Source of the DNA: an uncultured Collinsella sp.
GTDB lineage: Bacteria > Actinomycetota > Coriobacteriia > Coriobacteriales > Coriobacteriaceae
Length of the DNA: 30,963 bases
Direction: 5' to 3'
Assembly (NCBI GenBank): GCA_902464485.1
Contig: CABQJJ010000014.1
Coordinates: forward strand, 1-30,963
Part shown: in pieces, positions 24,565 to 30,963 of the stretch
How the letters are laid out: the number at the start of each line of letters is the position of its first letter
Numbering within the stretch: position 1 is the first letter of the stretch
Translations under genes and position numbers: made by a program
The notes under the pieces: model-generated
What the model was told of the DNA's origin: nothing
Database searches by the model: none
Seen by the model: only the letters and a program-made list of their open reading frames with translations

Positions 24565-25983
24565 ATGGCCTACGACGCCAAGAAAATCTATTACCGCTTC
24601 GATGACCACTTGAGCCGCCTGGTTCTGGATTACGAAGCAAGCCGCCAGATTTCGCCTGAGAGCGAAAGCCTCTACCACGGCCTGCCGACCGACCCTTATG
24701 ACGAGGGCCTGTTTGTTGAGCACAATGTCAAGCGCGGCCTGCGCAATGCCGACGGCTCGGGCGTGGTCGCGGGCCTCACTCGCATCTCGGATGTGCACGG
24801 CTACAACAAGGTCGACGGAAAGGTCGTGCCCGATCAGGGCAAGCTCACGCTTCGCGGCTACAGCATCGAGGATCTGGTCAACAATGCCCAGGCCGAGAAT
24901 CGCTACGGCTACGAGGAAGTCGCCTATCTGCTTATCACGGGTTCGCTGCCCAACAAGGAAGAGCTCGACGGCTTTTGCGAGCGCCTGGGCGCCTTTAGAC
25001 ATCTGAGCGACGAGTACGTCAAAGAGTTCCCTATGACCACGGTGTCGTCGAGCATCATGAACGTGCTCCAGCGCGCCGTGCTGCTGCTCTACGCCTTCGA
25101 TGCCGAACCAGACGTGATCACGCCCGAGCACGAAATCGACGTCGCCATTTCCATGCTCGCACGTCTCCCGCGCATCGCCGCCTTCGCCCACATGGCCTCG
25201 ATTGCCAAGCTTCGCGGCTCCGAGGTTCACGTGCCGCACCCCACACCCGGCCTTTCCACCGCCGAGACCATCCTGCAGGTGTTGCGCGGCGGCATGGCAT
25301 TCAACCGCGACGAAGCCATGCTGCTCGACGTGATGCTCATGCTGCATGCAGAGCACGGCGGCGGCAACAACTCCACATTCGCCTGCCGCGTGCTGTCCTC
25401 TTCGGCCACCGACCCGTATTCTGCCTACGCCGCGGCTATCGGCTCACTCAAGGGTCCGCGCCACGGCGGCGCCAACGCCAAAGTCGTGTCCATGCACGAG
25501 GACATCCGCGCGCATGTTTCCAACTGGGAAAACGAGGACGAGGTCGCGGCCTACCTGGGCAAGATCCTCGACAAGCAGGCTTTCGACGGCACCGGTCTCA
25601 TCTACGGTATGGGCCACGCCGTCTACACGCTGAGCGACCCGCGCGCCGAGGTGTGCCGCCGTTACGCGCGCACGCTTGCCGCCAAGAAGGACTTGGGCGA
25701 GGAGTTCGCGCTCATCGAGCGCATCGAGCGCCTGGCCCCGCAAGTGATGCGCGATCACGGCATGACCAAGCCCATCTGCGCCAACATCGACCTGTACACG
25801 GGCTTTATCTATAAGATGCTCGGCGTGCCCGAGACGCTCTTTACGCCGCTGTTCGCCGTCGCCCGCATGGCCGGTTGGTCGGCGCACCGCATGGAAGAGC
25901 TCTTCTGCGCGCACCGCATCATCCGTCCCGCGTATCGCCCGGTTATCGAGCCATTGGAGTACAAGCCACTCGCCGATCGCTAG
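24565..25983 (+). CDS. gltA: Citrate synthase
   Basis: Condenses oxaloacetate and acetyl-CoA to citrate, feeding glutamate synthesis in an anaerobe with a partial TCA cycle. The 472-residue product has the conserved LMLHAEHGGGNNSTF (active-site His near 261-264), GSLKGPRHGGAN (His about 300), YGMGHAVY (His 351) and the NIDLYTGFIYKMLG segment bearing the catalytic Asp, then ARMAGWSAHRMEE. An N-terminal extension of about 60 residues is typical of the longer clostridial-type enzymes. The ATG at 24565 follows GAGGAG at 5 nt. It ends in a strong terminator. Methylcitrate synthase activity cannot be excluded by sequence alone, but no prp genes are near. Confidence 0.93.
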   Translation: MAYDAKKIYYRFDDHLSRLVLDYEASRQISPESESLYHGLPTDPYDEGLFVEHNVKRGLRNADGSGVVAGLTRISDVHGYNKVDGKVVPDQGKLTLRGYSIEDLVNNAQAENRYGYEEVAYLLITGSLPNKEELDGFCERLGAFRHLSDEYVKEFPMTTVSSSIMNVLQRAVLLLYAFDAEPDVITPEHEIDVAISMLARLPRIAAFAHMASIAKLRGSEVHVPHPTPGLSTAETILQVLRGGMAFNRDEAMLLDVMLMLHAEHGGGNNSTFACRVLSSSATDPYSAYAAAIGSLKGPRHGGANAKVVSMHEDIRAHVSNWENEDEVAAYLGKILDKQAFDGTGLIYGMGHAVYTLSDPRAEVCRRYARTLAAKKDLGEEFALIERIERLAPQVMRDHGMTKPICANIDLYTGFIYKMLGVPETLFTPLFAVARMAGWSAHRMEELFCAHRIIRPAYRPVIEPLEYKPLADR

Positions 25984-26006
25984 GGCGTGAACCGTTATAG
26001 AACCCG

Positions 26007-26045
26007 AGCGTGGCCAGGGCATCACCGCCCTCGGCCACGCTTTTT
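26007..26045 (+). terminator. Terminator after citrate synthase
   Basis: AGCGTGGCC.GGGC, ATCACC loop, GCCC..GGCCACGCT followed by TTTTT, 24 bp past the stop. Confidence 0.92.
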
Positions 26046-26070
26046 ATGCCAGTAGAAAGGGCTGCATCGA

Positions 26071-26913
26071 ATGATTGTGTTTTCCGATATGGATGGAACG
26101 CTGCTAACGAGTGATAAGCAGATGAGCGACGCCACCTGGGCGATGCTCGACGAGCTCGCATGTCGCGGCATTGAGTTTGTACCGTGCACGGGACGTCCGC
26201 TGTCGGGCATCTTTGAGCCCATCCTCGCCCACCCCGCCGTACACTACGCGGTCTGCGCCAACGGTGCCAGCGTCTGGCAGCTCGACGACGACGTGCCCAC
26301 CGATGCCTCACGTGCTACGCGCATTTTGAGCCGCCCGCTCGATCGCGGCATCGCCCATCGCATCCATAGCATTGCCGCCGGCCACGATGTGACCTTCGAT
26401 ATCTTCGCGGACGGGCAGTGCTTCCTCCCCCGCTCACTCTACACGCGCCTGGACGAATTCTGCGGCGGCGACCCCCACATCGCGGCTTCGCTCAAGCGCA
26501 CACGAACACCGATCGACATGGATATCGACAGCAAGATCGACGAGGTCGAGATGCTCGAGCGCATCGCCATGTACTGGCACGACCCGGCCGATCGCGACGC
26601 CATCGCGGCGGAGCTCGACACGCTCGGCGGGATTGAGGTCACGCGTTCGTACGCCATGAATATCGAGGTCATGGGCGAGGGCGCCACCAAGGGAACGGCC
26701 CTCACGTGGCTATGCGAGCACCTGGGCGAACGTCTCGCCGACGCCTGGGCCTTCGGCGACAACATCAACGACATCCCCATGTTGCAGGCAGCGGGCCACG
26801 GCATGGCCATGATCAACGGCGAACCCGAAGACCGCGAGGCCGCCGACGCCATCACCGAATACGACAACGACCACGACGGCGTCGCCCGCACCATCATGGC
26901 CGCCCTCGCCTAG
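26071..26913 (+). CDS. HAD phosphatase, Cof type
   Basis: A 280-residue haloacid-dehalogenase-superfamily hydrolase. Motif I is FSDMDGTLL (nucleophile Asp 6, acid Asp 8), motif II CTGRP, motif III Lys in GATKGTAL, motif IV AFGDNINDIPML, with a C2-type cap in between. Such enzymes dephosphorylate sugar phosphates, flavin mononucleotide or similar; the substrate cannot be read from sequence. The start at 26071 has AAAGG about 10 nt upstream. It converges with a second HAD gene of the same subfamily (only distantly alike). Confidence 0.9.
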   Translation: MIVFSDMDGTLLTSDKQMSDATWAMLDELACRGIEFVPCTGRPLSGIFEPILAHPAVHYAVCANGASVWQLDDDVPTDASRATRILSRPLDRGIAHRIHSIAAGHDVTFDIFADGQCFLPRSLYTRLDEFCGGDPHIAASLKRTRTPIDMDIDSKIDEVEMLERIAMYWHDPADRDAIAAELDTLGGIEVTRSYAMNIEVMGEGATKGTALTWLCEHLGERLADAWAFGDNINDIPMLQAAGHGMAMINGEPEDREAADAITEYDNDHDGVARTIMAALA

Positions 26914-26923
26914 CAGCAGCAAG

Positions 26924-26954
26924 CCGGCAGAAAAGGAACGTCCCTAACTGCTGG
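26924..26954. repeat. Palindrome with AAGGAACGTCCC core
   Basis: CCGGCAG (26924-26930) and CTGCTGG (26948-26954) flank AAAAGGAACGTCCCTAA. It lies between the convergent HAD genes and may act as a terminator for either. Confidence 0.6.
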
Positions 26955-26955
26955 A

Positions 26956-27750
26956 TTAAGCAAGGCTCTCCAGAACACGGCGGAGCTCCTGCTGGACGGC
27001 GTGGTCGCGGTTACGACCCACCACGCGATCGGCCACCGCCTTAAGCGCGGGGCGCGCGTTTTCCATCGCACAACCCGTGCCGACAAAGCGAATGATCTCG
27101 TAGTCGTTCATCGAGTCGCCAAACGCCATGACCTCGTCGCGTCCAATGCCATAATGCTCCGCGAGTTGCGCGATGCCCGAGGCCTTCGACACACCGGGCT
27201 GCATGGCATCGATCCACGCGTTGCCTGAAGGCGCAAAGGTAAAGAGCTGACCGAGTTCGCGCTGTAGCACGTACGCACTGTCCATAACGGCACCGTCGTC
27301 GCAAAAGATACTTGCTTTGATGATATTTACGCTGGGATCGGGCAGCTCCCAAATGCGCTCGGCATTGGGAAGGTCCTTATCGACCTCGCGCACAAACTTG
27401 CTCTCGTCATCGAGCAGGAAGGACTTGGTTCGGTCAAAGAGCGCAAGATGCAGATTGGGAAACGTCGCGACGGCCTGGGCGAGCTTTCGAATCGCCAGGT
27501 GCGAATACACCTCGCGGTCTACCAATTTGCCGTCGGCGTAGACCTGGGCACCGTTAGCTGCGACAAAGTCCATCTTGTCGCGAACGGGCGCAAAGAACTC
27601 GCACAGGCGATCGTAGCGGCGGCCTGACGATGCAGCAAAATGTACACCATGCTCGCGTAGCGCCAGGATCAATTCGTAGGTCTCAGGCGGCACCTGGCCA
27701 TTTTCGTCAAGCAGTGTGCCGTCCATATCAGATGCAATCAGTTTAACCAT
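26956..27750 (-). CDS. HAD phosphatase, Cof type
   Basis: A 264-residue protein with motif I IASDMDGTLLDENG (Asp 8 and 10), motif II ASSGRRYDRL, Lys motif in VSKASGIAQLAEHYG, and motif IV MAFGDSMNDYEIIRFVG, plus a C2-type cap. It is a cytoplasmic Mg2+-dependent phosphatase, probably for a sugar phosphate. The ATG at 27750 has GGGAG 7 nt upstream, and that ribosome site is part of a long hairpin (27756-27817). It converges with the other HAD gene. Confidence 0.92.
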   Translation of the reverse strand: MVKLIASDMDGTLLDENGQVPPETYELILALREHGVHFAASSGRRYDRLCEFFAPVRDKMDFVAANGAQVYADGKLVDREVYSHLAIRKLAQAVATFPNLHLALFDRTKSFLLDDESKFVREVDKDLPNAERIWELPDPSVNIIKASIFCDDGAVMDSAYVLQRELGQLFTFAPSGNAWIDAMQPGVSKASGIAQLAEHYGIGRDEVMAFGDSMNDYEIIRFVGTGCAMENARPALKAVADRVVGRNRDHAVQQELRRVLESLA

Positions 27751-27755
27751 AGAAA

Positions 27756-27817
27756 AGCTCCCTTCGGGCTTGATGGAATCGGACGTGTATCCGATTCCAA
27801 CGTACCCAAAGGGAGCT
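27756..27817 (-). promoter_or_regulatory. Hairpin containing the ribosome site of the HAD gene
   Basis: AGCTCCCTT (27756-27764) pairs perfectly with AAGGGAGCT (27809-27817), GGG with CCC, and GGAATCGGA (27775-27783) with TCCGATTCC (27790-27798). On the minus strand the 3' arm contains the GGGAG ribosome site and is followed by TTTTCT, so it could hide the start or act as an attenuator. Confidence 0.65.
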
Positions 27818-27924
27818 CAAATAAGACCCCGCAGTCATAAACGTTACAAGGACCTAGCAAATAGCTCACACGCGCCAGAGGTCCCGCGGTCGTGGCGTCA
27901 GGCGACACGCCAAAGAGTGTCCCC

Positions 27925-27965
27925 GACGGCTAGTCGTTTAAGAACGCCCCCAATGACTAGTCGGC
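27925..27965. repeat. Palindrome with AGAACGCCCC core, overlapping the adenine deaminase stop
   Basis: GGCTAGTC (27928-27935) and GACTAGTC (27955-27962) flank GTTTAAGAACGCCCCCAAT; same core type as 26924-26954 and 29962-29988. Nothing else is seen between 27818 and 27956. Confidence 0.55.
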
Positions 27966-29777
27966 GTAGGTGAAGGTGGTGACGTCGAACATGCCCTCGG
28001 GGCGGATGCGGAGCGTCGGGATCACCGGCAGGGGCAGGAAGATGATGCCCATGATGGGATCGAGCGGCGGCTCAATACCCATGGCGCGCGCCTTGACCAT
28101 AAAGTCGTCGTGCTGCGCGGCGACATCCTCGGCCGTGCCCTCGCTCATCAGACCACCGAGCGCCAGCGGAATACGCGCCACGACCTCACCGTTGCGCACC
28201 AGCACGTGGCCGCCCTGGCCAACAGCCTCGACGGCAGCCATCATATCGGCCGCGTTGTCGCCCACCACGCACACGTTGTGCGAGTCGTGGCCGATCGTCG
28301 AGGCGATGGCACCGCCCGTAATGGTAAAGCCACGCACCCAGCCGCGACCAATGTGCTTGCCAACAAGACCCAGGCCCGCAGGGCCATCACCGTCGGCGCC
28401 CTCGGCCTGCAGCAACACGCCGCGGCCGTGGCGCTCGATCAGCATAATGCGGCGCAGGCCCTCGGCATTCTCGGGACGAGCCATGCCCGTGATGGCCTTG
28501 CCCGGCACCACGTCGATCACGGCCTCGCCCGGCTTAAACGCATAGTCGAACACGTCGAGCGAAAGCTTCGGCAGCTTAACGGAGGCGCGCAGCTCATCGG
28601 CAAGGGCCGCAACCTCGGCCATCTCGGGTGCAATCTTGCCCACAAAGGTGCCATCCTGCGCCACCAGGGCACCGGCGGCATAAACACGATGCGGAGCCTT
28701 GGCAAACGTCAGGTCATCGAGCACCAGCAGGTCGGCGCGCTTGCCCGGAGCGATCGCGCCACGCAGCTCGTGCGGGTCGCGGCAGCCGTGGTCCAGGCCA
28801 AATGCCTCAGCCGTGGAAAGGGACGCCATGGAGATGGCGACCACCGGGTCGATGCCGGCCTCGATAGCCACGCGACAGGCATTGTCGATCATGCCGGTCG
28901 CAAGCGCATCGGAAGGGGCGCGGTCGTCGGTCGCAAAGCAGCAGCGGCGGGCGCGCGCGGGATTCTCCAGCAGCATCGGCGACAGGTTGGCCAGGTCATG
29001 GCTGCAGGTGCCCTCGCGCAGCATCACGTACATGCCACGAGACAGCTTGTCGAGCGCCTCCTCAGGAATCGTCGACTCGTGGTCGGCGATAATACCCGCT
29101 GCAGCATAGGCGTTGAGATCCTTGCCGGCAACGAGCGGAGCATGGCCATCGACCTGCTTTGACGGCGTCTGGTTGGCAGCGTCAATGCGAGCACACGTCT
29201 CGGGATCGGCCATAAAGACGCCCGGCAGGTTCATCATCTCGCCCAGACCAAAGACATCGCCCGGATGCTCGCCAAAAAACGCCTGCATATCGGCGGCGGT
29301 GATGACGGCACCGGCCTGCTCATCGGGCAGTGCGGGCACGCACGAGGGCATCATGTATTTGATGGAAATGGGCGCGCGACGACCGTCCTCGATCATAAAG
29401 CGTAGGCCGTCGAGGCCCGCCACGTTGGCAATCTCGTGGCTGTCGGCAATGGCGGTGGTGGTACCGCGCGTCGCCGCCATGCGCGCATACTCGGCGGGGC
29501 GGATGTTCGAGGACTCAATGTGCAGATGTCCGTCGATAAAACCGGGGGCGAGATAGCGACCCTGGCAGTCGATAGCCTCGGCAGCCTCATAGGTACCGGC
29601 GGCATCGTCGCGACCGTTGTAGAGCACGCCGACGATTACGCCGTCCTTGACGGCAACGCTGCCACGCGCCACGCGCTGACCGTACACGTCGACAATCTGC
29701 GCATTGGTAAACAGCGTGTCGACGGGCACGCGACCCTCGGCGGCCTCGATCACAGACCTCATGACCTCAACGGACAT
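27957..29777 (-). CDS. ade: Adenine deaminase
   Basis: Converts adenine to hypoxanthine and ammonia in purine salvage. The 606-residue amidohydrolase has the metal site GFIDGHLHIESS (His 84 and 86), TTAIADSHEIANV, the metal/catalytic KQVDGHAPLV, ADHEST, and CFATDDRAPSD with the conserved Asp pair, then the C-terminal domain typical of bacterial Ade (GFTITGGAIASTIGHDSHN). Length is in the family range. The ATG at 29777 follows AAGGAG at 5 nt. The frame extends 40 codons upstream but without family similarity. No purine riboswitch was seen in the ~120 bp leader, and no purine transporter is adjacent. Confidence 0.95.
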   Translation of the reverse strand: MSVEVMRSVIEAAEGRVPVDTLFTNAQIVDVYGQRVARGSVAVKDGVIVGVLYNGRDDAAGTYEAAEAIDCQGRYLAPGFIDGHLHIESSNIRPAEYARMAATRGTTTAIADSHEIANVAGLDGLRFMIEDGRRAPISIKYMMPSCVPALPDEQAGAVITAADMQAFFGEHPGDVFGLGEMMNLPGVFMADPETCARIDAANQTPSKQVDGHAPLVAGKDLNAYAAAGIIADHESTIPEEALDKLSRGMYVMLREGTCSHDLANLSPMLLENPARARRCCFATDDRAPSDALATGMIDNACRVAIEAGIDPVVAISMASLSTAEAFGLDHGCRDPHELRGAIAPGKRADLLVLDDLTFAKAPHRVYAAGALVAQDGTFVGKIAPEMAEVAALADELRASVKLPKLSLDVFDYAFKPGEAVIDVVPGKAITGMARPENAEGLRRIMLIERHGRGVLLQAEGADGDGPAGLGLVGKHIGRGWVRGFTITGGAIASTIGHDSHNVCVVGDNAADMMAAVEAVGQGGHVLVRNGEVVARIPLALGGLMSEGTAEDVAAQHDDFMVKARAMGIEPPLDPIMGIIFLPLPVIPTLRIRPEGMFDVTTFTYAD

Positions 29778-29904
29778 ACATACTCCTTTAACCGTAGAAA
29801 ACAGCTGCGGAGCGGGCGAACCTTCACCGCAGCAAACCAATAGCCATTGTATGCCCAAAAGGAGGCCGCCGATAACACCCCTTCCGCTTAACGGCACGCG
29901 TCAC

Positions 29905-29988
29905 TTGGTGCAATGGGGACAGGTTGCTTTGCGCCAATGACAAGGAGCGTCCCAAAGTGCCGGCACAAAAGGAACGCCCCCAAGTGCC
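29905..29988. repeat. Two adjacent constant-core palindromes upstream of ade
   Basis: TTGGTGCAA..TTTGCGCCAA (29905-29937) encloses TGGGGACAGGTT, the core also present at 15534-15600. GGCAC/GTGCC (29962-29966, 29984-29988) encloses AAAAGGAACGCCCCCAA; a partial copy, AAGGAGCGTCCCAAAGTGCC, directly precedes it. Confidence 0.65.
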
Positions 29989-30025
29989 AACCACGGCAGC
30001 GCCGATATTTTGACAACGACAGCGA

Positions 30026-30124
30026 AAACCCGCCAGAGCGAGCAAGGTGCCTTGAAACGAGGCGGCGTTGACCTTTTGGTCATGCCGCCGAAGTTGAAAG
30101 GCAGATTGCCGCGCTGGCGGGTTT
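30026..30124. ncRNA. 99-nt multi-helix element, possible structured RNA
   Basis: AAACCCGCCAG (30026-30036) pairs perfectly with CTGGCGGGTTT (30114-30124). Nested inside are GCAA/TTGC, GCCTT/AAGGC, GGCGGC/GCCGCC (30061-30066 with 30083-30088) and GACC-TTTT-GGTC, separated by small internal loops. This is more like a folded RNA or mobile palindrome than a simple terminator. The strand is unknown. Confidence 0.45.
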
Positions 30125-30137
30125 GCAGCGTCGCCCC

Positions 30138-30200
30138 GTTACGCGGTTTGGTAAAACCGCGTAACTAAATGGGCCGCAGTCGGGAATCCCGGCTGCGGCC
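30138..30200. terminator. Two consecutive hairpins downstream of tyrS
   Basis: GTTACGCGGTTT/AAACCGCGTAAC (30138-30149, 30154-30165, perfect 12 bp) and GGCCGCAG.CGGG-AAT-CCCG.CTGCGGCC (30172-30200). The second is about 30 bp past the tyrS stop and probably ends its transcript, but no strong T-tract follows. Confidence 0.5.
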
Positions 30201-30229
30201 TTGTTGCACTTGTAAGGTCAACTCGCTCG

Positions 30230-30963
30230 TTAGACCAGCTTGAAGCCCTTGCGCTTGCCTACGGAGAGGGTGTCGCCCAGCTTGAGGGCGCTCGGGTCGA
30301 TGTTGTAGCTCTTGGGAGCAACCGCCTCGCCGTTGATCTTGACGCCGCCGCCGTCAATGTCGCGACGGGCCTGGCCGGCGCTCGCCGAAAGGCCCAGGTC
30401 CTTAAGCAGGCCTGCGAGGTAGATCTGGCCCTCGTCGTTGACGGTCAGCTCGACATGCTTCTCGGGGAAGTCGGCAAGCTGGCCCTCCTTGAACACGCGG
30501 TCGAACTCGGCCTGAGCCTCGTCACCGGCACCGGCGCCGTGATAGGTGTCGCACAGGTCGCGGCCCAGCGCGCGCTTGAGCTCATAGGGATCGGCGGAAC
30601 CGTCGGCCAGGGCAGCGTCGATCTTGTCGACCTCGGCCGGGGTGAGCGAGCTAGCCAGGCGGTAGTACTTACCGATCATCTCATCGGGGATGGACATGGT
30701 CTTGCCGAACATGTCCTTGGGCGCGTCGGTCAGGCCGATGTAGTTGCCGTAGGACTTGGACATCTTGCGCACGCCATCGGTGCCCTCGAGCAGCGGCATA
30801 GTGAGCGCGATCTGGGGCTCCATACCCATCTTCTCCATGAGCTCACGGCCGGCGAGCAGGTTGAAGAGCTGGTCGGTTCCGCCCATCTCCACGTCGGCCT
30901 TGATCTGCACGGAGTCGAAGGCCTGCATCACGGGGTACAGGAACTCGTGCAGGGCGATCGGCG
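30230..30963 (-). CDS. tyrS: Tyrosyl-tRNA synthetase, C-terminal part (runs off the window)
   Basis: Charges tRNA-Tyr. The visible 244 codons start mid-protein (PIALHEFLYPVMQAFDSVQI) and include the tyrosine/tRNA-binding GGTDQLFNLLAGREL segment, the class I KMSKS signature (GVRKMSKSYGNYIGL), the helical anticodon domain, and a C-terminal S4 RNA-binding domain (LLKDLGLSASAGQARRDI, then GGVKINGEAV). The HIGH motif and N-terminus lie beyond the right edge, as would any T-box leader. The stop is at 30230. Confidence 0.95.
   Translation of the reverse strand, partial: PIALHEFLYPVMQAFDSVQIKADVEMGGTDQLFNLLAGRELMEKMGMEPQIALTMPLLEGTDGVRKMSKSYGNYIGLTDAPKDMFGKTMSIPDEMIGKYYRLASSLTPAEVDKIDAALADGSADPYELKRALGRDLCDTYHGAGAGDEAQAEFDRVFKEGQLADFPEKHVELTVNDEGQIYLAGLLKDLGLSASAGQARRDIDGGGVKINGEAVAPKSYNIDPSALKLGDTLSVGKRKGFKLV

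Noticed and set aside
24013..25356. 447-codon minus-strand frame opposite the ACT and citrate synthase genes
   Set aside because: Spans two real genes on the other strand; composition is that of a shadow frame.
28110..29162. 350-codon plus-strand frame opposite adenine deaminase
   Set aside because: Antisense shadow of a clear enzyme gene, with no ribosome site or recognisable motif.

Overview
The window looks like chromosomal DNA of a high-GC Gram-positive gut actinobacterium, most likely the class Coriobacteriia (Collinsella or a close relative). The grounds are compositional and gene-level: strong G/C bias with long antisense shadow frames, a transketolase split into two adjacent genes, RF2 without the programmed frameshift, ftsEX, a zinc-type L31 with a long Ala/Lys/Glu tail, and many palindromic repeats between genes. 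The genus is an inference; I could not search a database.

Left part (1-16.1 kb) is mostly housekeeping and mostly read on the minus strand. From right to left in transcription order: rpmE (L31) behind a clear promoter and a folded leader; a decayed small gene; secA and prfB (stop and start overlapping); a YitT-family membrane protein; the two transketolase subunits; ftsE-ftsX (ftsE with a ~170-residue low-complexity N-terminal extension); rnr (RNase R); an ArsC/Spx-family thioredoxin-fold protein; tRNA-Gln and tRNA-Glu; a TPR-like protein; and smpB. RNase R and SmpB belong together functionally (tmRNA trans-translation and RNA decay).

The middle (16.3-24.0 kb) is an accessory island and the most interesting part. 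It is bounded by 64-bp direct repeats (62/64 identical) at 16326-16389 and 23955-24018, and the right repeat lies about 150 bp past a tyrosine-recombinase fragment that has lost its N-terminal half. Inside, on the minus strand, is a compact locus: secreted Tyr/Cys-containing peptide B, a two-module ABC permease, an ABC ATPase, then a one-module permease fused to an ATPase, and secreted peptide A. Divergent from it is a DUF2975-like membrane protein with an XRE/HTH_26 regulator. All three permease modules share the same landmarks, so the locus looks built by duplication and fusion. The layout resembles lactococcin-972-type bacteriocin loci (secreted peptide plus large membrane protein plus ATPase), but I do not recognise either peptide.

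The right part (24.1-30.96 kb) is ordinary again: an ACT-domain protein and citrate synthase (plus strand, strong terminator), two Cof-type HAD phosphatases facing each other, adenine deaminase, and the C-terminal part of tyrS running off the right edge.

The intergenic DNA is unusually rich in palindromes of several families: three 46-nt hairpins at an exact 62-bp period (2100-2269), a 123-bp nested palindrome with perfect 28-nt arms (7353-7475), two copies of a cruciform sharing one arm sequence (about 5.0 and 9.7 kb), palindromes with a constant core and differing arms (15.5, 26.9, 27.9 and 29.9 kb), and a 99-nt multi-helix element (30026-30124).
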